This document shows, one piece after another, positions 18,932 to 27,251 of a DNA stretch of 34,148 nt. Under the pieces are notes generated by a model that saw nothing but the letters and a program-made list of their open reading frames with translations, was not told the DNA's origin and searched no databases. The stretch lies in assembly GCA_018694835.1 (NCBI GenBank), contig JABHOG010000047.1:1-34148 (forward strand), in the 5' to 3' direction. Numbering within the stretch: position 1 is the stretch's first letter; each line of letters begins with the position of its first letter. The position numbers and the translations under genes are program-made. Source of the stretch: Planctomycetota bacterium (lineage in GTDB: Bacteria; Planctomycetota; UBA8108; UBA1146).

Positions 18932-19851
18932 CAGGATTCCCACCAACGGATGAATCCAGTTCCTAACACCTTTTCGACAGCACTCCGAGGTATTCCACCG
19001 GAGTGAAGTCTATCGGCCAGAGAGTCCAGATCACGATGATCGCGAAAACCCTGCGGTGTTTGATCGATCCCATCCAGGTCGGTTCCGAGACCCACATGAT
19101 CTTCCCCGAGAATCTCGAGCAGATGCAGCACGTGTCGAGTCACGGTATCCAGAGTGATGGTCTGATCTTTCGGTCCGAGAAAAGGAGGATACAGGTTCAC
19201 CCCCACCATCCCTCCACGACTCCCGATCATCTCAATCAGATCGTCGGTAAGGTTTCGAGGATGATCATGAATTTCTCGGACATTGGAATGAGTAGCGATG
19301 ACGGTCGCTCCCGAATCACAAACATCGATGACGCCCTCTCGATTCAGATGCGAGACATCGACGGCCCATCCCAGTTCGGTCGCCAGTCCGACCGCTTCCT
19401 TGCCGAAAGGAGTCAACCCCCCGTGATCATCTTGCATGACACCTTGGCCCAACGAATTGGCGCCGTTCCAGGTCAACCCAAGAATCCTCACCCCTCTTCG
19501 GTGTAGATCCTCGATCCTCGAGAGATCCTCCTCGAGACAGGAAGCATTCTCGATGGTCGCCAGCATCCCGGTGAACCCAACGGGCACGGCGGCCAGTTCG
19601 GCAAGGTCGGTGACCATCTGGAACGGCTCTTCGCCACTCTCGTGCAAGCGATCACGGACATCGAGTAAGCGATTACAATGCCCCCAAGGATCTGGATTCA
19701 GATCTTCAGTGAATACAGCAGTGCAGAGCAATCGAACCGCACCCGCACGACATCGTGGAGCATCGATTTGCAACTCATCGCGCCGGGGGTACAGGCCACC
19801 CCCCTTCTCCTCGAGTCGCCACAGAGTATCCACATGCAAATCAACTCTCAT
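18922..19851 (-). CDS. Membrane dipeptidase-type peptidase, family M19
   Basis: The protein is 309 residues, near the usual bacterial M19 length. The metal-site pattern of renal dipeptidase is visible in order: HxD at the start (DLHVDT), a Glu in MLATIENAS, His in WAVDVSHLN, His in VIATHSNVREI, Arg in HPRNLTDD and Asp in GLGTDLDG. The family uses two zinc ions to hydrolyse dipeptides, including ones with D-residues. There is no signal peptide, so action is likely cytoplasmic. The ATG overlaps the amidohydrolase stop by ATGA and has GGAGG 4 nt upstream, so the two hydrolases are coupled. The nearby PBP4 could supply peptidoglycan-derived peptides; that link is inference. The gene ends 6 nt from the convergent plus-strand gene. 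Confidence 0.93.
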   Translation of the reverse strand: MRVDLHVDTLWRLEEKGGGLYPRRDELQIDAPRCRAGAVRLLCTAVFTEDLNPDPWGHCNRLLDVRDRLHESGEEPFQMVTDLAELAAVPVGFTGMLATIENASCLEEDLSRIEDLHRRGVRILGLTWNGANSLGQGVMQDDHGGLTPFGKEAVGLATELGWAVDVSHLNREGVIDVCDSGATVIATHSNVREIHDHPRNLTDDLIEMIGSRGGMVGVNLYPPFLGPKDQTITLDTVTRHVLHLLEILGEDHVGLGTDLDGIDQTPQGFRDHRDLDSLADRLHSGGIPRSAVEKVLGTGFIRWWESWSR

Positions 19852-21368
19852 CGATCCTCCCGATTACCGAGGCGCCACTCTCCCATGCTCAACACATCGA
19901 TCAATTGGGCATCTGCTAGACAACGTACCCTGGAAGGGTCCTCTGCACCGATCACCTGGAGGTCGGCTACGCTTCCCGGATCGAGTGTACCCCACCCCGA
20001 AGGAAGCATGTTTGCAAATGCGGCAGAGGAAGTCCTCCAGCGAAACGCCTTCTCGAAGGACACTCTCTGTTGAGGATAGAAAGCTTCGCCTTCACCGTTA
20101 CGATCGAGTCGGGTGACCGCTGCAGCAATATCTAACCAGGGGTCAGCACTCTCGATGGGTGCGTCCGAGCCCATGACAACGGGAATGCCCGCTTCATCGA
20201 TGGACTTCAGTGCCAGTGCGTGAGCGGCGCGGGAGCCCCATCGGCTATGGAGAATCTGTCGATCCTGAAAGAGGTGACACGGCTGCATCGATGCGATGGA
20301 TCCTGCTTCCCGAATTGAGGCCAGATCTTCAGGATCAAAACACTGAAAATGTTCGATACGATCAGGCAAGTCGGTTCCGCGCAGATCACGAGTGAACTGG
20401 ATCCAGCGGTTCGCTTCAGCCACAGCCGCATCACCGATGGCATGGATTGCCAGCGCCCAGCCATACTTTGCCGCGAGCCGTGCAGTACGCTCGAGGCTAG
20501 CGGCAGGCCTTCGCTCGACACCCAGGTTGCCTGGATCGTCGTCGTATCCAGATTTCATCCAGGCGGTCCTCGAACCGAGAGTCCCGTCGAGGAAGATCTT
20601 GATCCATGGCATGGCGAAGGAACTGTCTTCCGTTCCTTCCGGGAGACAACTCCCACCTCCATCGAGGACCTCTAGAAATTGAGCTTCTGGCATACCATGG
20701 CGAATACGTACGCCAAGTTGACACGCAGAATTCTCACGACGAAGCAGATCGATGGAATCACCACGATCAAAGGTCGTGGCTGCCGTGATCCCTCGTTGTA
20801 ACAGCCACTGTGATGCCGCGTGTGCATCCTCCAGTGGAGGTTGGCCGATGGCCGCCCAGACCAGTTCAGCATCCTCTTCCGTCACGACACCAGAGTGATG
20901 AGAAGGGTCGATCCCCGCCGCCTGCAAAGCAGCGGAAGATACCAGCGCTCTGTGATGATCAGAGTTCCACAGGAATACCGTCCAACCGGGCAGGACTGCG
21001 TCGAGAAAACGACGGCAATCCGGTAGTAGTTGCTCGCTGAGCGGATCTTTCCAGCCATGCCCGATCACCCGGCTCTCGCCAACATTTTCCTGAGCATGAT
21101 TGGCCAGAAGAGAACGAATCGATTCCGAAGGCAGTTGGGAGAGGTCGAGTTGGCGAGCATGCTCAAGGGAATACAACAAATGTAGATGGCTATCGACAAA
21201 TGCCGGAAGAACCCAGAGTCCCTCGAGGTCTCTTACCTGTGCATCCGTGGTATCCCCTGAACCGGCATTGCACCAGCGCGTGATCACCCCGTCATCGATG
21301 CGAAGATCGTAGCGGGTGTTGGAATTACCCGGAAACCTCTTCACGCCTTGTAGTAACCAGGCGCCCAC
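19848..21368 (-). CDS. Amidohydrolase-3 family metal-dependent hydrolase (YtcJ-like)
   Basis: The protein is 506 residues, starting at GTG 21368 with GGAGGT 4 nt upstream. Family features appear in order: VLPAFVDSHLHL with the HxH metal pair, a middle GHGWKDP segment, WIKIFLDGTLGSRTAWM holding the usual Lys, WALAIHAIGDAAV with a metal His, RIEHFQ with another His, and MGSDAPIESADPW with the catalytic Asp. The family hydrolyses amide or imide bonds in varied small molecules; the substrate here is unknown. Coupling to the M19 dipeptidase suggests peptide or amino-acid derivative breakdown. Its GTG lies only 16 nt beyond the intrinsic terminator of pnp, so expression must come from readthrough or a promoter inside the pnp 3' end. 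Confidence 0.9.
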   Translation of the reverse strand: MGAWLLQGVKRFPGNSNTRYDLRIDDGVITRWCNAGSGDTTDAQVRDLEGLWVLPAFVDSHLHLLYSLEHARQLDLSQLPSESIRSLLANHAQENVGESRVIGHGWKDPLSEQLLPDCRRFLDAVLPGWTVFLWNSDHHRALVSSAALQAAGIDPSHHSGVVTEEDAELVWAAIGQPPLEDAHAASQWLLQRGITAATTFDRGDSIDLLRRENSACQLGVRIRHGMPEAQFLEVLDGGGSCLPEGTEDSSFAMPWIKIFLDGTLGSRTAWMKSGYDDDPGNLGVERRPAASLERTARLAAKYGWALAIHAIGDAAVAEANRWIQFTRDLRGTDLPDRIEHFQCFDPEDLASIREAGSIASMQPCHLFQDRQILHSRWGSRAAHALALKSIDEAGIPVVMGSDAPIESADPWLDIAAAVTRLDRNGEGEAFYPQQRVSFEKAFRWRTSSAAFANMLPSGWGTLDPGSVADLQVIGAEDPSRVRCLADAQLIDVLSMGEWRLGNREDR

Positions 21369-21384
21369 TCACACCTCCAGCATG

Positions 21385-21420
21385 AAAAAAGGGGGACGAT
21401 CCTGACTGGACCGTCCCCCT
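21385..21420 (-). terminator. Intrinsic terminator of pnp
   Basis: Read on the minus strand, AAGGGGGACGGTCC pairs with GGATCGTCCCCC around an AGTCA loop, a 12-bp stem (arms 21408-21419 and 21391-21402) with a single G-U pair. It is followed at once by six T residues (21390-21385). The wobble position would be an A-C mismatch in the plus-strand transcript, so the element is built for minus-strand transcription and lies 17 nt after the pnp stop. Confidence 0.92.
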
Positions 21421-21436
21421 TGAAATGCGTTGCTGA

Positions 21437-23656
21437 TCAGCGACGACCTCCGCGATCGCCTCCGCGGTCGCCCCCGCGGTCACGGCCTCTGCCGCCACCG
21501 CGATCGGGTCGTCCACCCTGGCCAGAATCTCCTGAAGCCACGGTCTCATCCAGTTTGCCTTCTTCGATGAGGACAGCCTTGTGGGAGAGTCGAAGTCGAC
21601 CCTGTGGATCACTCTCGAGGACCTTCACCCTGAGAGAATCGCCACGCTTCACCACCGAGGAAACGTCATCGACGAAGTCACCGGAAAGTTCAGAAACATG
21701 GACCAGGCCTTCCTGGCCCGGCAGAACCTCGACGAAGCAGCCGAAGTCCTTGATCGAAACCACCTTGCCATCGTAGATACGTCCCACTTCGACATCCTGA
21801 GTGATCATCTCGATCTGCTCACGAGCCTCGTTGGCACTGTCGAAATCTTTGCCCCAGATGGTGATGACTCCGGAATCAACGATCTCGATGGTCGCACCGG
21901 TCGCTTCCTGGATTCCCTTGATCACCTTGCCACCAGGGCCGATCACCAGACCGATCTTTTCCGGATCGATGTTGATACGCATGATCTTGGGCGCCAGCGG
22001 AGAAACTTCTTCTCGGGGACGATCCAACTTCTTGAGCATCTCACGCAGAATGTGCAATCGTCCCTCACGGGCCTGCTCGAGGGCACGTCCCATCAGTTCA
22101 CGACTGAGTCCAGAAATTTTCACATCCATCTGGAGAGCAGTGATCCCCTTCTGGGAACCCGCCACTTTGAAGTCCATGTCTCCGTTGTGGTCCTCACTGC
22201 CAAGAATGTCGGAGAGGATGTAATGATCACTACCATCTTCAATCAATCCCATGGCGATTCCTGCCACCGGACGCTTGAGTGGTACTCCAGCGTCCATCAG
22301 TGCCAGCGTTCCACCACAGACACTCGCCATCGACGAGGATCCATTGGATTCCGTGATGTCACTGACGATACGAATGGTGTAAGGGAAGTCGTCGTGATCG
22401 GGAAGGATGTGGCGGATGGATCTTTCTGCCAGCGCTCCATGGCCGATCTCTCGGCGCTTGGGTCCACGATTGGGCCACGACTCTCCGACACAGTATCCGG
22501 GGAAGTTGTAGTGCAGCATGAAGTGATCTTTTTTCTCGTCGATCAATCCATCGATTCTCTGCTCGTCAAAGGATGTACCGAGAGTTGCCGTGACGATCGC
22601 CTGTGTTTCACCACGGGTGAACAGTGCGGATCCATGAGTTCTCGGTAGCAGTTGCAGATCCGTATCGATGTTGCGAATGTCGGTAAATGAACGGCCATCA
22701 CTTCGTTTTTTGTCCTCGATGATGATGTCGCGCTCAACCTTTTTCTTGACCGCAGAGAGAAACTTCTTGACCGCCTTCGGGTCGTTCTCGCAGGTCTCCG
22801 CATCCCGCTGATCCTTCGGACAGAGTTGCTCGAAGACATCATCGCAGACAGCGGACATCGCATTGGAGCGAGCGAACTTTCCTTCGGTGTGAATCACCTT
22901 GCGAACATCGTCATAGGCCATCGAGAAGACCTTTGACTTCAACTCCTCGTCCACCTCTGGAGCCACGAACTCAATTTTCGGCTTACCAGCAAGTTTGGCA
23001 AACTCGGCCACCATCGAAACCACCTCGATGGAGACTGTGTGGGCTTTTTCCAAAGCATCGATCATATCGGCTTCAGCCACTTCCTTGGCTCCAGCTTCGA
23101 CCATCACGATTGCGTCTTCAGTTCCTGCAACCACCAGATCGATATCACCCTGATCACGCTGTTCGTGTGTCGGGTTGATGACCAGCTCTCCATTCACTCG
23201 CCCGATTCGGACCGCTCCGATGGGGCCCTGGAAGGGCAACCCCGAGATGGAGAGCGCCGAGGAGGCGGCGATCATCGCCAGGATATCTGGATCGTTCTCA
23301 CGATCTGCGGAAAGAACCGCCACTGTAACCATCACGTCCTTCATGTATCCATCCGGGAACAGAGGACGCACCGGGCGGTCGATCAGCCTGGAAGTCAGCA
23401 CTTCCTTGGTCGTCGGACGACCTTCACGCTTGAAGAATCCACCTGGGATCTTTCCTGCAGCGTAGTTATTCTCTCGATAATCGACCGTCAAGGGGAAGAA
23501 GTCTCCGCCCCAGCGGGGCTCGCCCCAGGTCACTGCGCAGAATACCGTGCAATCGCCGCAGCGAACGATGGTAGACCCGGCAGCTTGCTTCGCAATTTCT
23601 CCGGTTTCGATACTGATGGTACGGCCACCAATTTCCCGGCTAACAATATGTTTCAT
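21437..23656 (-). CDS. pnp: Polyribonucleotide nucleotidyltransferase (PNPase)
   Basis: The protein is 739 residues from the ATG at 23656 (AGGAGG 4 nt upstream); an upstream in-frame extension to 23710 would run through the leader hairpins. PNPase degrades RNA 3' to 5' with phosphate, releasing nucleoside diphosphates. The two RNase PH domains are intact, with FFKREGRPTTKEVLTSRLIDRP in the first and RSDGRSF, LPRTHGSALFTRGETQAIV, and GDMDFKVAGSQKGITALQ in the second, the active one. A KH domain (IGLVIGPGGKVIKGIQE) and an S1 domain (VGRIYDGKVVSIKDFGCFVE) follow. The last 30 residues form an Arg/Gly/Asp-rich tail (RGGGRGRDRGG and repeats), not found in E. coli PNPase, which may add RNA or partner binding. 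It has its own intrinsic terminator. Confidence 0.98.
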   Translation of the reverse strand: MKHIVSREIGGRTISIETGEIAKQAAGSTIVRCGDCTVFCAVTWGEPRWGGDFFPLTVDYRENNYAAGKIPGGFFKREGRPTTKEVLTSRLIDRPVRPLFPDGYMKDVMVTVAVLSADRENDPDILAMIAASSALSISGLPFQGPIGAVRIGRVNGELVINPTHEQRDQGDIDLVVAGTEDAIVMVEAGAKEVAEADMIDALEKAHTVSIEVVSMVAEFAKLAGKPKIEFVAPEVDEELKSKVFSMAYDDVRKVIHTEGKFARSNAMSAVCDDVFEQLCPKDQRDAETCENDPKAVKKFLSAVKKKVERDIIIEDKKRSDGRSFTDIRNIDTDLQLLPRTHGSALFTRGETQAIVTATLGTSFDEQRIDGLIDEKKDHFMLHYNFPGYCVGESWPNRGPKRREIGHGALAERSIRHILPDHDDFPYTIRIVSDITESNGSSSMASVCGGTLALMDAGVPLKRPVAGIAMGLIEDGSDHYILSDILGSEDHNGDMDFKVAGSQKGITALQMDVKISGLSRELMGRALEQAREGRLHILREMLKKLDRPREEVSPLAPKIMRINIDPEKIGLVIGPGGKVIKGIQEATGATIEIVDSGVITIWGKDFDSANEAREQIEMITQDVEVGRIYDGKVVSIKDFGCFVEVLPGQEGLVHVSELSGDFVDDVSSVVKRGDSLRVKVLESDPQGRLRLSHKAVLIEEGKLDETVASGDSGQGGRPDRGGGRGRDRGGDRGGDRGGRR

Positions 23657-23666
23657 CAATCCTCCT

Positions 23667-23699
23667 GGCAGACACTGCTGCCTAGACGCCCTTGCGTCT
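23667..23699 (-). promoter_or_regulatory. Two-hairpin leader of pnp
   Basis: On the minus strand AGACGC-AAGG-GCGTCT (23699-23684) forms a perfect 6-bp hairpin. One nt later GGCAG-N6-CTGCC (23682-23667) forms a second, and the AGGAGG ribosome site abuts it. Upstream, 23700-23750 is AT-rich and may hold the promoter, though no clear hexamer pair was found. In E. coli the pnp leader also has stem-loops used for autoregulation; the parallel is inference. Confidence 0.5.
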
Positions 23700-23859
23700 T
23701 CATCTAACATTTCTAACTTTATTCAATTACTTCTGATTTGAAATCGTGCTGGAAGGAAGGACTCCTATTCACTACATCCGTCGGTGGCCAGTAGCCACGA
23801 GACGTTCTGCAGGCGGTCCTCGACTCGATCATTGAGTCCAAACGCTGGGAAAGGTCGCG

Positions 23860-24129
23860 CTAGCGACGCAATCCGAGGGCTTCGATCAAACTCCGGTATC
23901 CAGGGCGATTTTTGCGCATCAAGTACTGGAGGAGACGCTTACGCTTTCCCACCAAGATGAGCAGGCCGCGCTGACTCGCATAGTCCTTCTTCCGAGAACG
24001 AAGATGCTCCGTAATATTACGGATTCTCTCCGTCAAGATGGCAACCTGGACCTGGACCGATCCCTTGTCGTTATCCGAAGTACGGTACTCTTCAATCAAT
24101 GCGGTCTTGCGTTCTGCTGTTATGCTCAT
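23860..24129 (-). CDS. rpsO: Ribosomal protein S15 (uS15)
   Basis: The protein is 89 residues, exactly the common S15 length, when started at the ATG 24129 (MSITAERK); upstream in-frame codons to 24228 lack family similarity. Conserved features include [29 protein letters not shown] and [12 protein letters not shown], which bind 16S rRNA helices 20-22, and the ending [12 protein letters not shown]. It stands upstream of pnp in the widely conserved rpsO-pnp order, but 203 nt separate them. The ribosome site is weak (AGGG about 13 nt upstream). The 184-nt region before it holds a GC-rich inverted repeat (24201-24214, CGCGG-CTCG-CCGCG) and another short one near 24257-24269; a leader control element is possible but not identified. 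Confidence 0.97.
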   Translation of the reverse strand: MSITAERKTALIEEYRTSDNDKGSVQVQVAILTERIRNITEHLRSRKKDYASQRGLLILVGKRKRLLQYLMRKNRPGYRSLIEALGLRR

Positions 24130-24313
24130 TTGTCGATGCAACCCTGTCTGTATCTGACCCATCTGTCGATGAACTAAAAATCCTGTGACCGCATTCCACC
24201 CGCGGCTCGCCGCGACGGCTCGATCCAACCAGACCAGCCGTGGATGCTACAGGGAGGCCCCGGAAGGGCAAGACAATGTAGGCATCTGGAGGCTAAAAGT
24301 GACGGAAACGGCT

Positions 24314-24745
24314 CTATTTTGGCCGATCCGCCGCCTCAATCAGTCCCGGAGGATCGGGCAGTGAAGGCATACCGGCATCGAGGTAGCATTGCAGCAGGAT
24401 CGCAGCCGCCTTCTCATCGACTCCAAATGAAGTTCCGACCTTCTCCGCCTGGGAGGAGGTAAGACGCTCATCCCACAACTGAATCGGCAGATCGAGTTGT
24501 TCTCGTAGCCACCTCACCAGTTGCAAAGACCGAATCGCCATCGGCCCGAAAGAGCCGTCCATATTGCGTGGCATTCCGATCAGGACTCCCGCCACGCCAA
24601 ACTCCTGGTCCGCGACTTCGATCCACTGGACCAGTTCCACTCGAGTGGCGACCAGCCCCCTGGGAGTGGCCAGCACTCCGAGCGGATCTCCCCGTGAAAT
24701 CCCGATTCTCTTCTCACCGGGGTCGACTCCGATCCAGACGCTCAT
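24314..24745 (-). CDS. ruvX: YqgF/RuvX-family nuclease (pre-16S rRNA processing)
   Basis: The protein is 143 residues, the family size. RNase H-fold motifs are intact: VDPGEKRIGIS with the first catalytic Asp, VLIGMPRNMDGS, WDERLTSSQA with the Glu, and VDEKAAAILLQCYLD with the last Asp. The family acts in 5' maturation of 16S rRNA in E. coli and was also described as a Holliday-junction resolvase-like enzyme. The ATG overlaps the manC stop by ATGA and has GGAG 7 nt upstream. It is the last gene of the dtd-to-ruvX set; no convincing terminator follows it. Confidence 0.95.
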   Translation of the reverse strand: MSVWIGVDPGEKRIGISRGDPLGVLATPRGLVATRVELVQWIEVADQEFGVAGVLIGMPRNMDGSFGPMAIRSLQLVRWLREQLDLPIQLWDERLTSSQAEKVGTSFGVDEKAAAILLQCYLDAGMPSLPDPPGLIEAADRPK

Positions 24746-25938
24746 CGGTTTTCTCCTTCATGCGATTCCAGTTCCTTCAACACATCTCGCCATCCTTCCG
24801 ATCCGATCTCATCCTCGGTCGCCACCAGCACCAGGTCAGGAGATACCGCCACCAGTCCTCCTCGTGCCGAGATCACCTGAAGCAAGATATCCCCCTCCAC
24901 CAGGCAAATCAGTTGCCGACAATCGATCAAAGAATCGGAAAACTCGACCGAGCTCTCGCCATCTTCTCGCATATCCACGATGACACGATTACCACTCGAG
25001 ACCAGTTTCAATGCCCCAGTTCCGACCAGTACCAGTCGACGCAAACCGTCGCTTTCCAGTGTCGAGGCCGCTGCACGAACGCAGATGGACGAACCCGAGG
25101 GGATGGGTTCGGTCACCGAAGTGTCGATGTGGAATCGGAGGTTCTCCTGCGCATCGACAGGATGCCACCGTCGAAGAGCTGGCCAGGAGCCCAGATCATG
25201 CCAGATCGGATCCATCCGAGTCACCATCAGATGGGGTTGGATCTGTTCCCGTGATAAGAGCAAATGATCCAGGGAAAGCGCGGGGATCTGCTCCTTCCCC
25301 GAAGAATGAGAGTCCCCTGACTGCTGCAGTGTCTTGGCCACCAGTTCGAGCAAGAATCGAGCTCGAAAGAGAAACACTCCGCAGTTCCTCAAGGCTCCAG
25401 CCTCGTCGAGCCGTGCCTGATCGATGGCCGCTGGCTTCTCCACGAATTCGAGTACCGGAGAAACCGATCCGACAGATTGCGGAATGATAGAACCGAAACG
25501 ACGATCCGATGGAGCCTCTGAACCAAACAACCAGAGCCGATCCTCTGCAGAATCCGCTTCATCGATGGTGTCCTTCATGATCTGAAAATATCGATCGGAG
25601 TCTTCCACGTGATGGTCTGCCGGGAACACCAGAATCATCGCTTCTGGATCGCGTTCTGCTATCGATGTCACTGCCGACACGATGGCGGGTGCAGTATTGC
25701 GCCCCACAGACTCCTCGATGAACTGACACGGTCCGGCCCAATCGATCAGGCCTGGTCCGGCCACCAGATGAATCTTCTCCCGGGATGTAAATTGCGAGGC
25801 TCGGAGGATGGTCTGTTCGAGCAGTGAACTGTCATTCATCAGTGGCAGGCAAGGTTTCGGCCGATCCTTGCGGCTCCAGGGCCAGAGACGTTGCCCACAT
25901 CCTCCCGCGAGGATGACCACATGTAGTGAATCACTCAT
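24742..25938 (-). CDS. manC: Mannose-1-phosphate guanylyltransferase (GMP type)
   Basis: The protein is 398 residues. The nucleotidyltransferase signature is clear: VILAGGCGQRLWPWSR with KDRPKPCLPL, then GRNTAPAIVSA, LVFPADHHV and LEFVEKP. The enzyme makes GDP-mannose from mannose-1-phosphate and GTP for polysaccharide, O-antigen or glycoprotein synthesis. A C-terminal beta-rich part (SICVRAAASTLESDGLRR, VDMREDGESSVEFSD) is present, but the mannose-6-phosphate isomerase cupin of bifunctional ManC/AlgA is absent, so it is the single-function form. It overlaps the J-domain gene by 8 nt and ruvX by 4 nt. Why it sits among RNA and tRNA genes is not evident. The sugar specificity is inferred from family only. 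Confidence 0.92.
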   Translation of the reverse strand: MSDSLHVVILAGGCGQRLWPWSRKDRPKPCLPLMNDSSLLEQTILRASQFTSREKIHLVAGPGLIDWAGPCQFIEESVGRNTAPAIVSAVTSIAERDPEAMILVFPADHHVEDSDRYFQIMKDTIDEADSAEDRLWLFGSEAPSDRRFGSIIPQSVGSVSPVLEFVEKPAAIDQARLDEAGALRNCGVFLFRARFLLELVAKTLQQSGDSHSSGKEQIPALSLDHLLLSREQIQPHLMVTRMDPIWHDLGSWPALRRWHPVDAQENLRFHIDTSVTEPIPSGSSICVRAAASTLESDGLRRLVLVGTGALKLVSSGNRVIVDMREDGESSVEFSDSLIDCRQLICLVEGDILLQVISARGGLVAVSPDLVLVATEDEIGSEGWRDVLKELESHEGENR

Positions 25939-26740
25939 CGTCCAGGTATCCCTGCAGAGCGGATTTCAATCGATCGACACCCTTGGCTCGTGGTTGAAGC
26001 CTCATGAACTCCTTGAAGTGCTTGGACGCCTCTACCTTCATCTCCATCTCGAGGTAGCAACCGGCTCTTTTCTTGGCGACTTCCGCATGACCGGCCCGAT
26101 CGAGTCCAAGGATCTCTGCTCGCCGCAGATATTCTAGACCGACTCGGGGATCGAGCCGTCCAGTCGTGCGCTTTAACAGCAACTTCTTGGCTCGTTCCAG
26201 GGCTTCAGAATAACAGGGCCGTTTGGAGTTCCGAGTCTGCTCGACCCGAATCAATTCCTCGAACCACTCCAGCGCACCATTCCAGTTCTTACGTCCTTCA
26301 TCGATCTCCCCCAGCAAGAAGCATGCATCTACGAACTCGCCGGAATCGAGGTGATTCCTGAGCAGTAAGCGACTTCCAGGTTCCAGCTCCGCCAGTCGCT
26401 CGAGGGCCTCTTCGTTGCGCTGTTCCAGCAACAAGAAGAAAACAGACCTCACACGCGCCGCCGGCCTGCCACTTTCCGTGACATGAGGGATGGAGGAGAG
26501 TTTCGGATCCTTTCCGGCTACGACCTTCCACATGTTGTCGTAAGAATCGCGTCGATCGTTATCGGAGAGAACCTCGAACGCCAGTAGTAGCGCACGCATC
26601 TCCTCCGGATCCTTCGGATGCTCAGTCTTGTCCGGGTGGACCTCCAGCAAGCGTTTACGAAACGCTTTGCGGATCTCTTCGTCCCGGCAATCAGGATCGA
26701 CACCGAGAATCAGATAATGATCTGTGAATCCGTCCCTCAA
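25931..26740 (-). CDS. J-domain protein with TPR-like C-terminus
   Basis: The protein is 269 residues and starts with a TTG that overlaps the dtd stop (TTGA); no ATG or GTG is near. An N-terminal J domain (about 7-70) has DHYLILGV, a basic helix RKAFRKRLLEVHPDKT with the HPD motif that stimulates DnaK ATPase, and AFEVLSDNDRRDSYD. There is no Gly/Phe region or zinc domain, so it is a class C J protein. From about residue 85 helical repeats dominate (ALERLAELEPGS, ALEWFEELIRVEQ, ASKHFKEFMRLQP). It probably brings a client to a DnaK partner; the client is unknown. It lies inside an overlapping operon. Confidence 0.9.
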   Translation of the reverse strand: MRDGFTDHYLILGVDPDCRDEEIRKAFRKRLLEVHPDKTEHPKDPEEMRALLLAFEVLSDNDRRDSYDNMWKVVAGKDPKLSSIPHVTESGRPAARVRSVFFLLLEQRNEEALERLAELEPGSRLLLRNHLDSGEFVDACFLLGEIDEGRKNWNGALEWFEELIRVEQTRNSKRPCYSEALERAKKLLLKRTTGRLDPRVGLEYLRRAEILGLDRAGHAEVAKKRAGCYLEMEMKVEASKHFKEFMRLQPRAKGVDRLKSALQGYLDDE

Positions 26741-27189
26741 CTGACCGCCTCACGTTCGATCCAGAAAGTGACCGGCCCATCGTTGACCAGGTGTACCTTC
26801 ATGTCGGCTCCGAAGAGTCCCGTATCCACCCGGGAAATGCCCAGGTGCCGAAGGTTCTCGACAAACTTCTCAAACAACGGTTCCGCCTGTCCAGGTTCCA
26901 GAGCGTCGATGAAGGAGGGGCGACGGCCCTTTCGACAATCTCCATACAAGGTGAATTGACTCACTGCCAGGATGCCCCCCTCGACCTGAGTAAGATCGAG
27001 ATTCATCTGCCCTTCAGCATCGGAAAAGATCCGAAGCCCAGCGACCTTGCGGGCCATCCAATCCATCTCCATCGGACCATCCCCAGCGCCGATGCCCACC
27101 AGCAGTAACAGCCCGGTATCGACGGAACCGACCGTTTGGCCATCCACCTCGACCCGTGCTTCAAGAACTCGCTGTACCAGTACGCGCAC
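26737..27189 (-). CDS. dtd: D-aminoacyl-tRNA deacylase
   Basis: The protein is 150 residues, the standard size. It removes D-amino acids (and glycine from tRNA-Ala) mischarged on tRNA. The family signatures are MRVLVQRVLEARVEVDG at the start, SQFTLYGDCRKGRRPSF with the catalytic-site Ser-Gln-x-Thr, and NDGPVTFWIE with the Gly-cisPro motif near the C-terminus. The start is GTG 27189, preceded by GGAGGTGAT; an out-of-frame ATG overlaps this site. It overlaps the J-domain gene by 4 nt and begins 62 nt after ymdB, so it may share that transcript. Confidence 0.97.
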   Translation of the reverse strand: MRVLVQRVLEARVEVDGQTVGSVDTGLLLLVGIGAGDGPMEMDWMARKVAGLRIFSDAEGQMNLDLTQVEGGILAVSQFTLYGDCRKGRRPSFIDALEPGQAEPLFEKFVENLRHLGISRVDTGLFGADMKVHLVNDGPVTFWIEREAVS

Positions 27190-27251
27190 ATCACCTCCAA
27201 GTACATCCAGGGATGATATCAGGAATCGAGATGGCCAGGAGGAGAACCTGA

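Noticed and set aside
21581..22648. Long plus-strand open frame (355 codons) opposite pnp
   Set aside because: It is antisense to a fully conserved PNPase, shows no family motif, and has the composition of a mirror frame.
27003..27206. Alternative frame starting at the ATG overlapping the dtd ribosome site
   Set aside because: The GTG frame encodes intact D-aminoacyl-tRNA deacylase; the other is a short shadow.
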